Assembly (NCBI GenBank): GCA_022793335.1
Contig: JAAWCQ010000009.1
Location: 62,001 to 126,000 of the forward strand
Length of the DNA: 64,000 bases
Reading direction: 5' to 3'
Source: Clostridia bacterium
Lineage (GTDB): Bacteria > Bacillota > Clostridia > Christensenellales > UBA1242
The stretch's first letter is position 1; the number at the start of each line of letters is the position of its first letter. The position numbers were made by a program, and so were the translations under genes. The notes under the pieces were generated by a model. The model made no database searches, was not told the origin of the DNA, and saw nothing but the letters and a program-made list of their open reading frames with translations. Shown piece after piece: positions 8,822 through 17,664 of the stretch.

Positions 8822-8858
8822 AAAAAAAAGGTTTCAATTACTATGAAACCTTTTTTTT
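8822..8858. terminator. Bidirectional terminator between tmk and the M16 peptidase
   Basis: A 15-bp perfect stem (8822-8836 with 8844-8858; core AAGGTTTCA/TGAAACCTT) with A-run and T-run serves both convergent genes. Confidence 0.92.
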
Positions 8859-8880
8859 ATTTAACCATATTTAATTTTAG

Positions 8881-10173
8881 TTATCTTAAAACCACGATAT
8901 CATCATAACTGAAATCTTTAAATTCGTCACTTGCGACTAAAATAATATGCGGTTTTACCCTGTAAAGAGTTTGATACATCTCATTTACATCTTCGTAAGT
9001 CACTCTTTCAAGTTGGCTATGCCATTCGTTTTTGTATTTATCATCATAAAGTTTATGTTTTCGCACATAAGTCCAAAACATAGAACCAGAAATATCGCCT
9101 ATGCTTTGAAGGTCAAAGTTGAAACTATCAACCACCTTTTTCTTGTTTTTATTAAACAACTCTTTAGAAAGGTCGCCCTCGCATGAATTGATAAATTGAC
9201 CAAACTTATCAATCACAGCTCGCATATTTTCTTCTTGGCAATCAATAATAATCTCATTTATGAGATGGCCTTGGTCAAGTCCAACATAATTTCTGCAGCC
9301 ATAACACAGCTTATTTTCCGTTCTGAAAAACTCAAAAGTCTTTTCTTGCAAAATTGCCCTAAGAATTGTTGTAATGCCGTCCTCACGGATAAACTCATAA
9401 GAATAAGGTATTCTTTTTAGGTCATAGCATATTTCAATTTTTGCCTTACCATTTTCAACCGCTGTTGCAAAATGCACTTTAGGCTGAAAATATTCAATCT
9501 CTTTTTTATCGAAGCCAAAAGTATCAGACTCTTTCAATCGGCTTTCGGTATATTTTTTTACTATTGAAAGCATTTTTGACTTCTTTATGTTTCCACTTAT
9601 TGTGACAATGAGATTGTTTAATGTAATAAACTTTGAAGTAAATTCTTTTAAATCATCAACGGTAATCTTTGCAAATGTTTCAACTGTTCCGGCTGGAGAA
9701 GAGATAAGATTGTTATAGGCAGGCTCGTCAAGCACCTCAGTTGTAGTGATATATGGAGTAATTCTGTTGTTTATTTGAAGTTGCATTTTGATTTCATCTT
9801 CAATAATCTTTTGCTCTTCTGCAAAATCTTCAGGCAAGAATTTTATTGAAGCGAACGACTCTGTAATAAAATCAACGGCATCTTCAAAATCTTCTTCAAC
9901 AGTGCGAATAATAAAACCCATCACTTCACGAGATGTAAAAGCGTTTCTATATTGAAATTTTCGCGCATAGCTTGCCCTTTCCTTTTTCGTCATTTTCGCA
10001 TTTGCAAAATCACAAAGAGCATGCTCACAAAAATGGGCAACACCAAGTTTGCCCATTGGGTCATTCAATGCACCCGCTTTAAAATTAAATTCAATATTGA
10101 TACCATTTATTTCGGTCTGTCTGTTGAACAACAGCTTTGCGCCGCCCTTTAAATTTATCAATTGAGTTTTCAT
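8881..10173 (-). CDS. M16 family zinc metallopeptidase
   Basis: Inverzincin-type peptidase. The zinc site HFCEH is at residues 47-51 and the distal zinc ligand is probably E127, 76 residues later, as the family requires, so it should be catalytically active. At 430 aa it holds two M16 half-domains; such proteins act as homo- or heterodimers. Its ATG directly follows the stop codon (TAA-ATG) of the DUF2188 gene, so translation is likely coupled. No signal peptide is seen, so it is probably cytosolic. The substrate is unknown. In many Firmicutes M16 genes occur as YmfF/YmfH-type pairs; only one is here. Confidence 0.88.
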   Translation of the reverse strand: MKTQLINLKGGAKLLFNRQTEINGINIEFNFKAGALNDPMGKLGVAHFCEHALCDFANAKMTKKERASYARKFQYRNAFTSREVMGFIIRTVEEDFEDAVDFITESFASIKFLPEDFAEEQKIIEDEIKMQLQINNRITPYITTTEVLDEPAYNNLISSPAGTVETFAKITVDDLKEFTSKFITLNNLIVTISGNIKKSKMLSIVKKYTESRLKESDTFGFDKKEIEYFQPKVHFATAVENGKAKIEICYDLKRIPYSYEFIREDGITTILRAILQEKTFEFFRTENKLCYGCRNYVGLDQGHLINEIIIDCQEENMRAVIDKFGQFINSCEGDLSKELFNKNKKKVVDSFNFDLQSIGDISGSMFWTYVRKHKLYDDKYKNEWHSQLERVTYEDVNEMYQTLYRVKPHIILVASDEFKDFSYDDIVVLR

Positions 10174-10809
10174 TTATTTTGTCCCTTTATCTGTATTTTT
10201 CAAATTTAGGTTTGTTTTCTTCTGGAATTTTCCGTCCTTCTTATGAACGATAAATTTTGAGTCTTGGCTTTGAGCAAGCTCTTGCACTCTTGCAAGCACT
10301 TCTTCTTTTGTCACATAACTGTCAATAACTCTCTTAGCGCCATCTTTTTTAATCTTCCAAAGTCTGTCTTCTTTATCATAAATAACTCTGTAAATAGCCT
10401 TTCTTGTCTTTTCTTCAACTTCGACATCAAAGCCCTCATGTTCTTCATGAGCCTTTTCTTCAACAGTTTTCTCTTCCTCTTTGACAACTTTTTCTGCCTT
10501 TTCTTCTTTTTTTGCTGGCTCTATAGCTTCTTTAGCAGCAGGTTTAACTTCTTTCTTTTCTTCTTTCTTTTCTTCTTTCTTTTCCTGCTTTGGCTCTGCC
10601 TTTTTTACAGCCTTCTTCTCTTCTTTTTCAGTTTTTGGCTCTGCTTTAACCTCAGCCTTTGCTTTTACAGCAGTTTTAGGCTCTACCTTCTCAGTTTTTT
10701 CAGCTTTTTTTGCTTCTTCTTTTGCCTTTTTTTCAGCTAATTCTTTTTCTTTAGCTTTTTTTTCAGCCAACTCCTTCTCTTTTTTCTTTTTTCTCCCAAA
10801 AAACAACAT
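10174..10809 (-). CDS. Lys/Glu/Ala-rich protein with a C-terminal DUF2188-like domain
   Basis: Residues ~1-125 are extremely charged and repetitive (KEKELAEKKA repeats, runs of KKEE and KAEPK), probably a long helix or disordered linker. Residues ~138-198 (YRVIYDKEDRLWKIKKDGAKR through FIVHKKDGKF) resemble DUF2188, a small alpha/beta domain of unknown function usually found alone. The 211-aa protein has no signal peptide. A GGAG-type SD precedes the start. Its stop abuts the ATG of the M16 peptidase, so the two are one operon; the peptidase might process it, but that is a guess. The low-complexity coding strand is nearly all purine. Confidence 0.7.
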   Translation of the reverse strand: MLFFGRKKKKEKELAEKKAKEKELAEKKAKEEAKKAEKTEKVEPKTAVKAKAEVKAEPKTEKEEKKAVKKAEPKQEKKEEKKEEKKEVKPAAKEAIEPAKKEEKAEKVVKEEEKTVEEKAHEEHEGFDVEVEEKTRKAIYRVIYDKEDRLWKIKKDGAKRVIDSYVTKEEVLARVQELAQSQDSKFIVHKKDGKFQKKTNLNLKNTDKGTK

Positions 10810-10847
10810 ATTGCGTCTCCTTTATTTAAATATATACAAATTATAGC

Positions 10848-10875
10848 AAAAAAAAATTCCTTTTTCAAGGAATTT
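10848..10875 (-). terminator. Terminator of the membrane protein gene at 10923
   Basis: AAATTCCTT (10854-10862) pairs with AAGGAATTT (10867-10875); on the minus strand the stem runs into nine or more Ts. Confidence 0.85.
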
Positions 10876-10922
10876 CCAAAAATTTTTTATTTAATTTACT
10901 TAATAAATTTTATATCAAATTT

Positions 10923-11606
10923 TTAAGCTTTTTTTCGCTTTTTTTTCTTTGATTTTATGATAATTTCATCATCTTCAACATTTTTGTCATCTTCAAAAAT
11001 GCTATCCTTGATTGCTTTAAGCTCTTTGTTTAAATAGCGCTCCTCAAGCTCCCACTCTTTATTTGAATAGGTATCAACTTTATTATAATAAATGGCACCA
11101 TAATCCATACCTCTGCCCACCAAATAACCAATAAAAGTCAGAATACAAATAAAGAAGCCACCTGCAATGCATTGCATAATACCAAAGCACACTATTGTGC
11201 CAGTATTTCTCATCAACATCTCTCTTGTATAACCTGCAAAAGAGTTTATTTTCAAACCTAAATAGATATTCAATATTCCAATCAAAGGAATAATTATTGA
11301 ACAGATGATAACCTTCCGCTTTTCAGCTTCAAAATCAACTGTTCCATCAATTACAGCCATGTCATGAAGACTTTCACTTGAATAAACAAATACAAGTCCT
11401 ACAATAATCATAGTAATAATGCAGGCCGCGCCTATCAATATAGACAAAATACCTGAGGCTGCCATCCATTTATTATCTTGATGACCCCTTAAGCATTTGT
11501 TCATAACACTTTTGGTATATTCGTCATCAATATTCTCGTTAAACTCAAGTTCATCTACTTTTTTATCATAATATTCGTCTCGTGGGTCTTTTTTCCGTCT
11601 TCTCAT
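10923..11606 (-). CDS. Uncharacterised membrane protein with charged ends
   Basis: 227 aa, family not recognised. The N-terminal ~45 residues are charged and soluble. Hydrophobic segments lie at ~48-75, ~98-118 and ~132-160, giving three or four membrane passes, and the last ~50 residues are acidic and then Lys-rich (KKKKRKKA). The topology suggests a small integral membrane protein with cytoplasmic tails. It stands alone, with its own terminator and a GGG-type SD upstream of ATG 11606. No function is proposed. Confidence 0.65.
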   Translation of the reverse strand: MRRRKKDPRDEYYDKKVDELEFNENIDDEYTKSVMNKCLRGHQDNKWMAASGILSILIGAACIITMIIVGLVFVYSSESLHDMAVIDGTVDFEAEKRKVIICSIIIPLIGILNIYLGLKINSFAGYTREMLMRNTGTIVCFGIMQCIAGGFFICILTFIGYLVGRGMDYGAIYYNKVDTYSNKEWELEERYLNKELKAIKDSIFEDDKNVEDDEIIIKSKKKKRKKA

Positions 11607-11704
11607 CCTTTTCCCCCAATATAAATTATATCACAAGACAAGTCAAAAGTAAATATCCTTAATAAATTTTTTAAAAATTTCTTATATGAATTTTGTCATT
11701 TGTA

Positions 11705-12739
11705 TCAGTTGACAACCGTCCGATTTCCTCTAAATTTTGCAAAGTTTGTAAGCACTTCATATTCAGTTGTTTCCAAAAGTTTTGCAAGTGTAGTCGCATT
11801 TTCCATAATCACAGCCCTATCGCCTATTTTACATTTAAGCTCGCTTACATCCACCATAAAGGCATCCATGCAAATATTGCCACAATTTTTGACAAGCTGG
11901 CCATTTATTTTGACTAAAATTTTATTTGACAGCTTTCTTGGAAGCCCATCGCCATAGCCAAGTGGAATTGTAGCAACAGTCATATCTCTCTCAGCAGTGA
12001 AACCACACAGATAGCCTACATGTTCCCCTTTTTCCACCTTTTGAATATCAACCACCCTGCTCTCCATTGAAAGTACTGGTTTTACAAGTTCATTTCCATA
12101 GCCATAAACCTCAAGTCCTACCCTGAACATATCAGCTTCAAAGTCACCAAAAATTGTCCCTCCGCCACCTACATGCTTGACAGTATTCCAATTTTTAGGC
12201 ACAAGCGTCAAATAATCATAAAAGATTGCCTTTTGCCTTTCAGTATATGTCTTATCAGTTGTAAGCGAAGAAAAATGAGTGTAAATACCTTCAAGTTGAA
12301 GCTTATGTCTAGAAAGAAGCTCTATAATTCTTTTAAGCTCTTTTTTGTCTTTTACGCCATATCTATTCATGCCAGAATTGATACACAGATGCATTCTTGG
12401 TCTTTTTTGAGTTTTCTTTGAAAGAGCAATCATTTCCTTTGCATGTTTAAACGACAGAAGAGCAAAAGAGATGTCCTTTTCAATGCAGCCTTTATAGTCA
12501 TCACAGCTTCCAAAAACCACAATATGAGCTTTTGTAAAAGGTCTCAATTTTTCTGCTTCAGCTTGGCATGATACGCCGAAATAATCAACCTCGCCTTCAA
12601 GCATTTGAACAACTTCCTTGTCGCCATGACCATAAGCGTTTGCCTTGACCATAACGCACAACTCTGCCTTGCAGGCACTCTTTAAAATTTTGCAATTTGA
12701 GATTATATTTGTCTTATTTAAAAAAATATTTGAGAACAT
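11705..12739 (-). CDS. alr: Alanine racemase
   Basis: PLP enzyme converting L- to D-alanine for peptidoglycan and teichoic acid D-alanylation. The PLP lysine is K32 in VKANAYGHG, the catalytic tyrosine lies in PLGYGDGLPR, and NICMDAFMVDVS is the conserved C-terminal motif. At 344 aa it is slightly short of the usual 370-390. No SD precedes ATG 12739; TATAAT lies only four bases upstream of it. A perfect 8-bp inverted repeat (TTTGAGAA/TTCTCAAA) straddles the start. It lies downstream of the LTA-synthase-like gene, in the same direction. Confidence 0.92.
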   Translation of the reverse strand: MFSNIFLNKTNIISNCKILKSACKAELCVMVKANAYGHGDKEVVQMLEGEVDYFGVSCQAEAEKLRPFTKAHIVVFGSCDDYKGCIEKDISFALLSFKHAKEMIALSKKTQKRPRMHLCINSGMNRYGVKDKKELKRIIELLSRHKLQLEGIYTHFSSLTTDKTYTERQKAIFYDYLTLVPKNWNTVKHVGGGGTIFGDFEADMFRVGLEVYGYGNELVKPVLSMESRVVDIQKVEKGEHVGYLCGFTAERDMTVATIPLGYGDGLPRKLSNKILVKINGQLVKNCGNICMDAFMVDVSELKCKIGDRAVIMENATTLAKLLETTEYEVLTNFAKFRGNRTVVN

Positions 12740-12759
12740 AGTTATTATATATTCTCAAA
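12729..12759 (-). promoter_or_regulatory. alr: Inverted repeat straddling the alr start codon
   Basis: TTTGAGAA (minus strand 12759-12752) and TTCTCAAA (12736-12729) flank 15 bases containing TATAAT and the ATG. It could be an operator, or an mRNA hairpin that hides the start. Confidence 0.4.
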
Positions 12760-12804
12760 CATCTTTTTCTGTTCATATTAAATTGAAAGCTTTTAAAAAG
12801 CCAT

Positions 12805-14808
12805 TTAAATTGTTTTTCTTGACGATAGTTTTGTGCCATTTATTCCATTTTTGTAAATAGTTTCAAGAATTGACTGTTTTGTAAAGTAATTTATTGCATT
12901 GTCTTTAAATCGATTGATGTCATCTTCAGTTACACTTTGGTCAAGAATATAGACATCTTTGATATTTTGGCTGAAGATTTTGTCTGTAAACATTCCGCCA
13001 AGATGAGAAGCAAAGAATGAGTCTTTGATATCTTCACTCAAAATTGAATGGCCAAGGAACAAATTTGTATTTTGTTCCAACCCATACAACTGGCAAATGG
13101 TTGGCAGCAGGTCATAGGTGTTTGTAAAAGCATCAATGACAACACCCTCTTCGCCTGCAAATTTTGGACTGTAAATCATTGCTGGAATATTAAACACATC
13201 AGTGTTTGCGAAATCTGACTTTTCGATATCACGCATTGAATAGCATAGGTCATGATAGTAAGCATTGTGGTCTGCAAACATTAAGATTGAAGTGTTTTGC
13301 GAGAGGTTTCGTTTTTCAAGCTCATCTAAAATCAAATTTATCGTGTTTTCAAGGTCAATTGTGCCCACTTTATAATTTTTAAGTATATATTGAGAATGTT
13401 CATCTTCTGGATAAACAAAACCCATTTCACTAAGCCAAGCCTTGTATTCATCCACTTTTTCTTCATAGATTTTGTAATGATTTTCAAAATATTTTCTGTT
13501 TGTAGTATATTGGCCATGAGTTGACAAGGTGGAAAAATAGGTCAAAAATCTTTGTTCTGTTGGCAAGAATTTATCAATCACATTGCTTACAAACTCTTCA
13601 TCTAAAATCCAATCTCCAAAGCTGTCCATCTTCTGCTGACCGTTGTAATCTTCATACATAACAAGCCTGTCAAAACCCAAGCCGTCCTTGCTGTGAGTGA
13701 TATTTCTGTCATAAAAACTTGCATAGTTTGGATGAACAAAGGTGGTTATCGCGCCATCTCCCGCCCTCTTAAATAGGCGTGGAAGTGAATAATCAAAATT
13801 ATAACCAGCTTGATATGCGTCATAAATGGTTTTTTCTTTAGGCATACTTCCAAGCAGCGTAATTCCTTCGCTGTTGTTTGTTCTGTTTCTTGCCCTAAAA
13901 TTCTTCAATGTTATGCTGTTTTCACCCTCATAATACATTTTGTAAAGGGTAGGCGTATAAACGGGATCTATTCCAAAAAGGTCGATACTTTCAAGCAAAA
14001 TGACAATCAAGTTGTCATTATAAAGAGGGGCATTTTCATTTTTTTCAATTCTGCCCTCATCAATATATTTCTCATAAATCTTTATGTCATCTTCATTTAG
14101 GTTTTTAAAATCAATCAAATTGATGATTTCTTTTGAATAAAAGCCATAAAAACCAAATTTTTTATAGGCATCCATCTTAAATTGAAAGTTTTCCCAAAGA
14201 TAAGCATCAGAGTCAATGATTTCATTCTCTTTAGCACTTGCTTGAGAAAGAGAGTAAACTTGAAGTTGAAACAGGCAGGTGCCAATAGACTGGGCAAATA
14301 TAAACATTGCTATGGCGATAATTGGGGCTGCAAAATGCTTTATTGAATAAGTTGATTTGTTAAGCTTGATAAGCAAGATTGACCCGACAACCATTGCCAC
14401 ATACAAACTTAAATTCAGTGCCACCCCGCCCCAGTCAATAAGCTCAAATGAGAAGGCAGTCATCCCTTCTGCACCAAGTTTTAAAAGATTTATGGACAAG
14501 ATTTCTCCAAATATTTCATACATTGTTGCATTTATCATGCCAAAAGCTGCTTGAATAAACAATAATACACAAAATACTGCACATATTGCATGTTTGTTTT
14601 GAATTAAAAATAAGATTGCTGCAATCATAATCATAATTGCAATGTCAAATAAAAAATATGTAGGAATTACCAATAAGTTGCCATTTGAGCCTTTAAGTCC
14701 CAAATACAAGAAATTGGCGATTTCTAAAATGATTGAACAAAATACAAATAAAAATGGCAATATAATTTTGTTTGTAGAAAGTTTTTTCTCTTTTTTAGAC
14801 TCTTCCAT
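12805..14808 (-). CDS. LTA-synthase-like phosphoglycerol transferase (sulfatase superfamily)
   Basis: 667 aa. Five membrane helices (~14-185) are followed by an extracellular alkaline-phosphatase/sulfatase-type domain starting near residue 265 (NLIVILLESIDLFG). The likely nucleophile is the threonine of NRTNNSEG, aligned with the Thr of S. aureus LtaS; MFADHNAYYHD gives late metal ligands. The family polymerises glycerol-phosphate from phosphatidylglycerol onto a lipid anchor at the outer membrane face. The motif spacing differs from LtaS, so it may modify another glycopolymer. Its gene precedes alr, whose D-alanine product decorates LTA, which fits functionally though alr seems to have its own start signals. 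Confidence 0.8.
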   Translation of the reverse strand: MEESKKEKKLSTNKIILPFLFVFCSIILEIANFLYLGLKGSNGNLLVIPTYFLFDIAIMIMIAAILFLIQNKHAICAVFCVLLFIQAAFGMINATMYEIFGEILSINLLKLGAEGMTAFSFELIDWGGVALNLSLYVAMVVGSILLIKLNKSTYSIKHFAAPIIAIAMFIFAQSIGTCLFQLQVYSLSQASAKENEIIDSDAYLWENFQFKMDAYKKFGFYGFYSKEIINLIDFKNLNEDDIKIYEKYIDEGRIEKNENAPLYNDNLIVILLESIDLFGIDPVYTPTLYKMYYEGENSITLKNFRARNRTNNSEGITLLGSMPKEKTIYDAYQAGYNFDYSLPRLFKRAGDGAITTFVHPNYASFYDRNITHSKDGLGFDRLVMYEDYNGQQKMDSFGDWILDEEFVSNVIDKFLPTEQRFLTYFSTLSTHGQYTTNRKYFENHYKIYEEKVDEYKAWLSEMGFVYPEDEHSQYILKNYKVGTIDLENTINLILDELEKRNLSQNTSILMFADHNAYYHDLCYSMRDIEKSDFANTDVFNIPAMIYSPKFAGEEGVVIDAFTNTYDLLPTICQLYGLEQNTNLFLGHSILSEDIKDSFFASHLGGMFTDKIFSQNIKDVYILDQSVTEDDINRFKDNAINYFTKQSILETIYKNGINGTKLSSRKTI

Positions 14809-14984
14809 CCTTTCCCCTCTAAAAAATGTAAAAATTTATCTCTAAAGAATATTTTATCACAACTTGTCCCATTTTTCAAGTATTATATTATATATATAAT
14901 ATATTTTTGCTTTAAAATGAATTAAAATTGTAAAATTAAGTGGCATTTTATCCCTTTCTTTTAAATTTTTTATGTGATTTAATT

Positions 14985-15008
14985 AAAAAAAAGATGCTTA
15001 ATAAAGCA
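14985..15008 (-). terminator. Short terminator of the small membrane protein gene at 15032
   Basis: On the minus strand TGCTT-TATT-AAGCA is followed by TC and a run of eight Ts. Confidence 0.6.
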
Positions 15009-15031
15009 CCAATTTTTTAATGAATTATTTA

Positions 15032-15364
15032 TCAAAGAACAAGTGGAACGATTATTCCAGCAATGACTATAAGCAAGCAAATGATATATAAAACTTTCCA
15101 AACCATTTGTTTTGCTCTCACATAGCGCCAAGCTAGTATTGCAACAATGATAATCATTATTGCAGTTGCAATGCCGTTTAATATGCCAACAACCGTCATA
15201 AGATTGTTGCCGCCTATCGCTGCAAGCACCACTGATACTGCATACAAAATTGTAATCGCAACAATTGTCCAAAATGAAATCTTATTTAATCCCCAAAGAC
15301 CGCTTCTTGAAGATGAAGAATTTGAAGATGAAGATTTCTTAGAAGTCTTTTTCTGTCCTGCCAT
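15032..15364 (-). CDS. Small membrane protein with a Ser-rich N-terminus
   Basis: The start at 15364 is chosen because AGGAGG lies five bases upstream; an in-frame ATG at 15379 lies upstream of that SD. The 110-aa product begins MAGQKKTSKK, has a run of serines (~12-24), then three hydrophobic helices (~35-55, ~60-80, ~90-110). No family is recognised; the basic Ser-rich head followed by three helices resembles small envelope proteins of unknown function. Confidence 0.65.
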   Translation of the reverse strand: MAGQKKTSKKSSSSNSSSSRSGLWGLNKISFWTIVAITILYAVSVVLAAIGGNNLMTVVGILNGIATAIMIIIVAILAWRYVRAKQMVWKVLYIICLLIVIAGIIVPLVL

Positions 15365-15445
15365 ATTTCCTCCTCGCATTATATTTTAGTATCTAAAGAA
15401 ATGTTTGTCAATCAAAATAATGCTTTTTTAAGTTTAGCAGCCTTC

Positions 15446-15649
15446 TTATATATCATCTTCATCGTCAAACGCCTGCAGATATGGCAGATAAACCTGCCAC
15501 ATATAATCCCGAATTGGCATTGGTCTATGGTTTTTAAAATATATTACCAGTGCCGGACTTATTTCATTATATGAGTCCATAAACTGATAACCTGTCATCC
15601 GCCCTTCAAGAATAAGTCTTTTCACTTGTGCATGATAATTATACCACAT
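15446..15649 (-). CDS. Small conserved-looking hypothetical protein (67 aa)
   Basis: The product, MWYNYHAQVKRLILEGRM onward, is soluble, aromatic-rich and ends in an acidic DDEDDI tail. ISPALVIYFKNHRPMPIR looks like a conserved core; I recall similar small proteins in Clostridia, but no function is known to me. AAGAGG stands five bases before the ATG. It stands alone between two membrane-protein genes. Confidence 0.55.
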   Translation of the reverse strand: MWYNYHAQVKRLILEGRMTGYQFMDSYNEISPALVIYFKNHRPMPIRDYMWQVYLPYLQAFDDEDDI

Positions 15650-15809
15650 TACAACCTCTTAATGAATAATTTTTTCCTCTTTAGTATCTGCTTTATTAAA
15701 CTTTTTATTCAAATTTATTACTTAATAAATTCAAGCATAACTTTGCCTTAGTGCGACTTTTTCGATCATTTTTTATTTTGTTTTTTTTAAGTGTAATAAA
15801 AATTAAAAT

Positions 15810-16586
15810 TCAACTGAAAGCTATGTCTAATATCATCATCACAACAAAGCCGATTATCATTCCCCAGCCTGCAATATTTGAGCCCTCGACCTTTGCCTCT
15901 GGCATCATTTCTTCAGCCACGACAAACAACATAGAGCCTGCCGCAAACGCCAAAAACCAAGGCATCAGTGATGACATTGCTGTTGAAAGTAAAATACCAA
16001 TTACAGCCATTACAGGCTCAACAGCGCCGCTTAAAACGCTGTAAAAAAAGGCTTTTTTGTTGCTTTTAAGTTTGTCTTTTAAAGGCAGGCTGATTGCACT
16101 GCTTTCGGGGAAGTTTTGAATTCCTATTCCGATTACAAACCATAATGCTGAATAAGCAGCACCGCCACCCATCACAAAAGCATTTCCAAGCGCCAGCCCA
16201 GCCGCAAGCCCCTCTGGAATATTATGTAAAGTCACCGCCAAAAAAAGCTTTGAGGTATTTGACAGAGCATAATTTCCATCTTTCTTCTTTCGATTTAAAA
16301 TTTTAGGAACAAGTTTATCCATAAGCACAAGAAATAAAGTGCCAAGAATAATTCCAACTGCTGCTGGAAGAAATTTGAATGCACCATAAGAAGACGCCCC
16401 TTCAAGAGAAGGAAGAAGCAGTGACCATATTGAAGAGGAAATCATAATGCCAGAGGCAAAACCTAAAAATATGCTATTTGTCTTGTCAGACAAGTCTTTT
16501 TTGAATAAAAATACTATACTTCCGCCAAGCACCGACATTAAAAACATAAATGAGATGCCAAGCACTGCTATGGTAATGTTGCTCAC
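15810..16586 (-). CDS. ZIP family divalent metal transporter
   Basis: 258 aa with about eight hydrophobic helices. Helix IV carries HNIPEGLAAG and helix V QNFPESSAIS, the paired metal-site motifs of ZupT/ZIP proteins that import Zn, Fe or Mn. A variable His-poor loop follows the third helix. Translation starts at GTG 16586, five bases after AGGAG. It is monocistronic. The metal cannot be assigned from sequence. Confidence 0.9.
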   Translation of the reverse strand: MSNITIAVLGISFMFLMSVLGGSIVFLFKKDLSDKTNSIFLGFASGIMISSSIWSLLLPSLEGASSYGAFKFLPAAVGIILGTLFLVLMDKLVPKILNRKKKDGNYALSNTSKLFLAVTLHNIPEGLAAGLALGNAFVMGGGAAYSALWFVIGIGIQNFPESSAISLPLKDKLKSNKKAFFYSVLSGAVEPVMAVIGILLSTAMSSLMPWFLAFAAGSMLFVVAEEMMPEAKVEGSNIAGWGMIIGFVVMMILDIAFS

Positions 16587-16907
16587 ATTTTCTCCTATGT
16601 ACTCTCCCCACTATACAATATAAGAAAAATTTGAGTTTTTGTGACTGATTTAATATTTTTTAAATTCAAAAAAATTGATCGCAAGCATAGAGCCATGTTT
16701 GCCACTCTATTATTTATTCCATGTTAAAATCTTTAGTCACTGGTCATTTTTATTTTATAAACGCTTTTAATTCAATTTTATATAAAAATATCTTTTAGAA
16801 GCGATATTTTTTTAAAAACATATAATTGAAAACTATTTTTAAAAATAAAAAAAACTGACAGCATAATTGCGGTCAGATTTTCTATTTAATTAAATTTAAT
16901 TTAAACC
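16587..16907. other. Gene-free interval between the ZIP gene and rnhB
   Basis: 321 AT-rich bases. Apart from the rnhB terminator at its right end and upstream signals for the ZIP gene at its left end, I see no reading frame, repeat or RNA motif. Confidence 0.6.
16846..16876 (-). terminator. Terminator of rnhB
   Basis: On the minus strand CTGAC (16876-16872) pairs with GTCAG (16859-16855) around AT-rich inner pairs, followed by a T-run. Confidence 0.75.
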
Positions 16908-17501
16908 TTAAACAACATCAACAAAATTTTTAATAAAACTCTTTCTATGAACAGCCGTCGCACCAAGTTTTTTAAGTGCTTCAACATGCAGTTTTGTGCC
17001 ATAACCCTTATGTTGAGCAAAGCCATAACCGGCAAAGCGTTCATCAAGTTTTATCATCAACCTGTCTCTATAGACTTTGGCAAGGATGGAAGCTGCGGCA
17101 ATGTTGTAAGAAAGTGCATCACCTTTGATAATATTATCTTGCTTGATTTCGCTGTCAATTTTTACCGCATCAATAAGCACAATATCAGGTTTAATTTTAA
17201 GGGTTTCAAGCGCTTTTTTCATACCAAGCTTTGTAGCTTGCAAGATGTTTATTTCATCTATGGTTTTTTCATCAATTTCAACAATTGAGTAAGCTTTTGC
17301 CCGTTGAATAATCTTTTCATACAACCCTTCTCGCTTCTTTGCAGAAAGCTTTTTGCTGTCATCAATACCTTCAATTATCATATCTTCTTCAAGCGGCATT
17401 ATCACACATGCACAAACAACTGGCCCAGCAAGCGGACCTCTTCCTGCCTCATCAATGCCTGCAATAAGCATTCCTTCATATCTCTTTTCATAATCAAGCA
17501 T
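16908..17501 (-). CDS. rnhB: Ribonuclease HII
   Basis: Removes ribonucleotides and RNA primers from DNA hybrids. 197 aa, normal for the family. GIDEAGRGPLAGPVV supplies the first Asp-Glu pair, DSKKLSAKKRE is the signature, PDIVLIDA supplies the third acidic residue, and GDALSYNIAAASILAKVYRD the fourth. The usual neighbours (rplS, ylqF) are absent. It is divergent from the flavin reductase gene at 17665. Confidence 0.95.
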   Translation of the reverse strand: MLDYEKRYEGMLIAGIDEAGRGPLAGPVVCACVIMPLEEDMIIEGIDDSKKLSAKKREGLYEKIIQRAKAYSIVEIDEKTIDEINILQATKLGMKKALETLKIKPDIVLIDAVKIDSEIKQDNIIKGDALSYNIAAASILAKVYRDRLMIKLDERFAGYGFAQHKGYGTKLHVEALKKLGATAVHRKSFIKNFVDVV

Positions 17502-17664
17502 AACAACCTCTTTTTTAATAAAAACTTGATTTTTAGTTAAATCTACTCACTATTTTTACATTTTTTTGAAAAATTTGTCAAATTTTCTTAATTATTTAAC
17601 AAAAATTATATTATTTGTTTGATAAAAAGCGTTTGTGTGTTATTTTAATTTTAAGGAGAAACTT

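Noticed and set aside
10264..10846. Two Phe/Ser-rich frames on the plus strand at the DUF2188 gene
   Set aside because: They mirror the Lys/Glu codons of the real gene; no SD and no plausible protein.
14884..14905. AT palindrome around ATTATATATATAAT
   Set aside because: Simple AT alternation, expected in a gap of this composition; no flanking signal.
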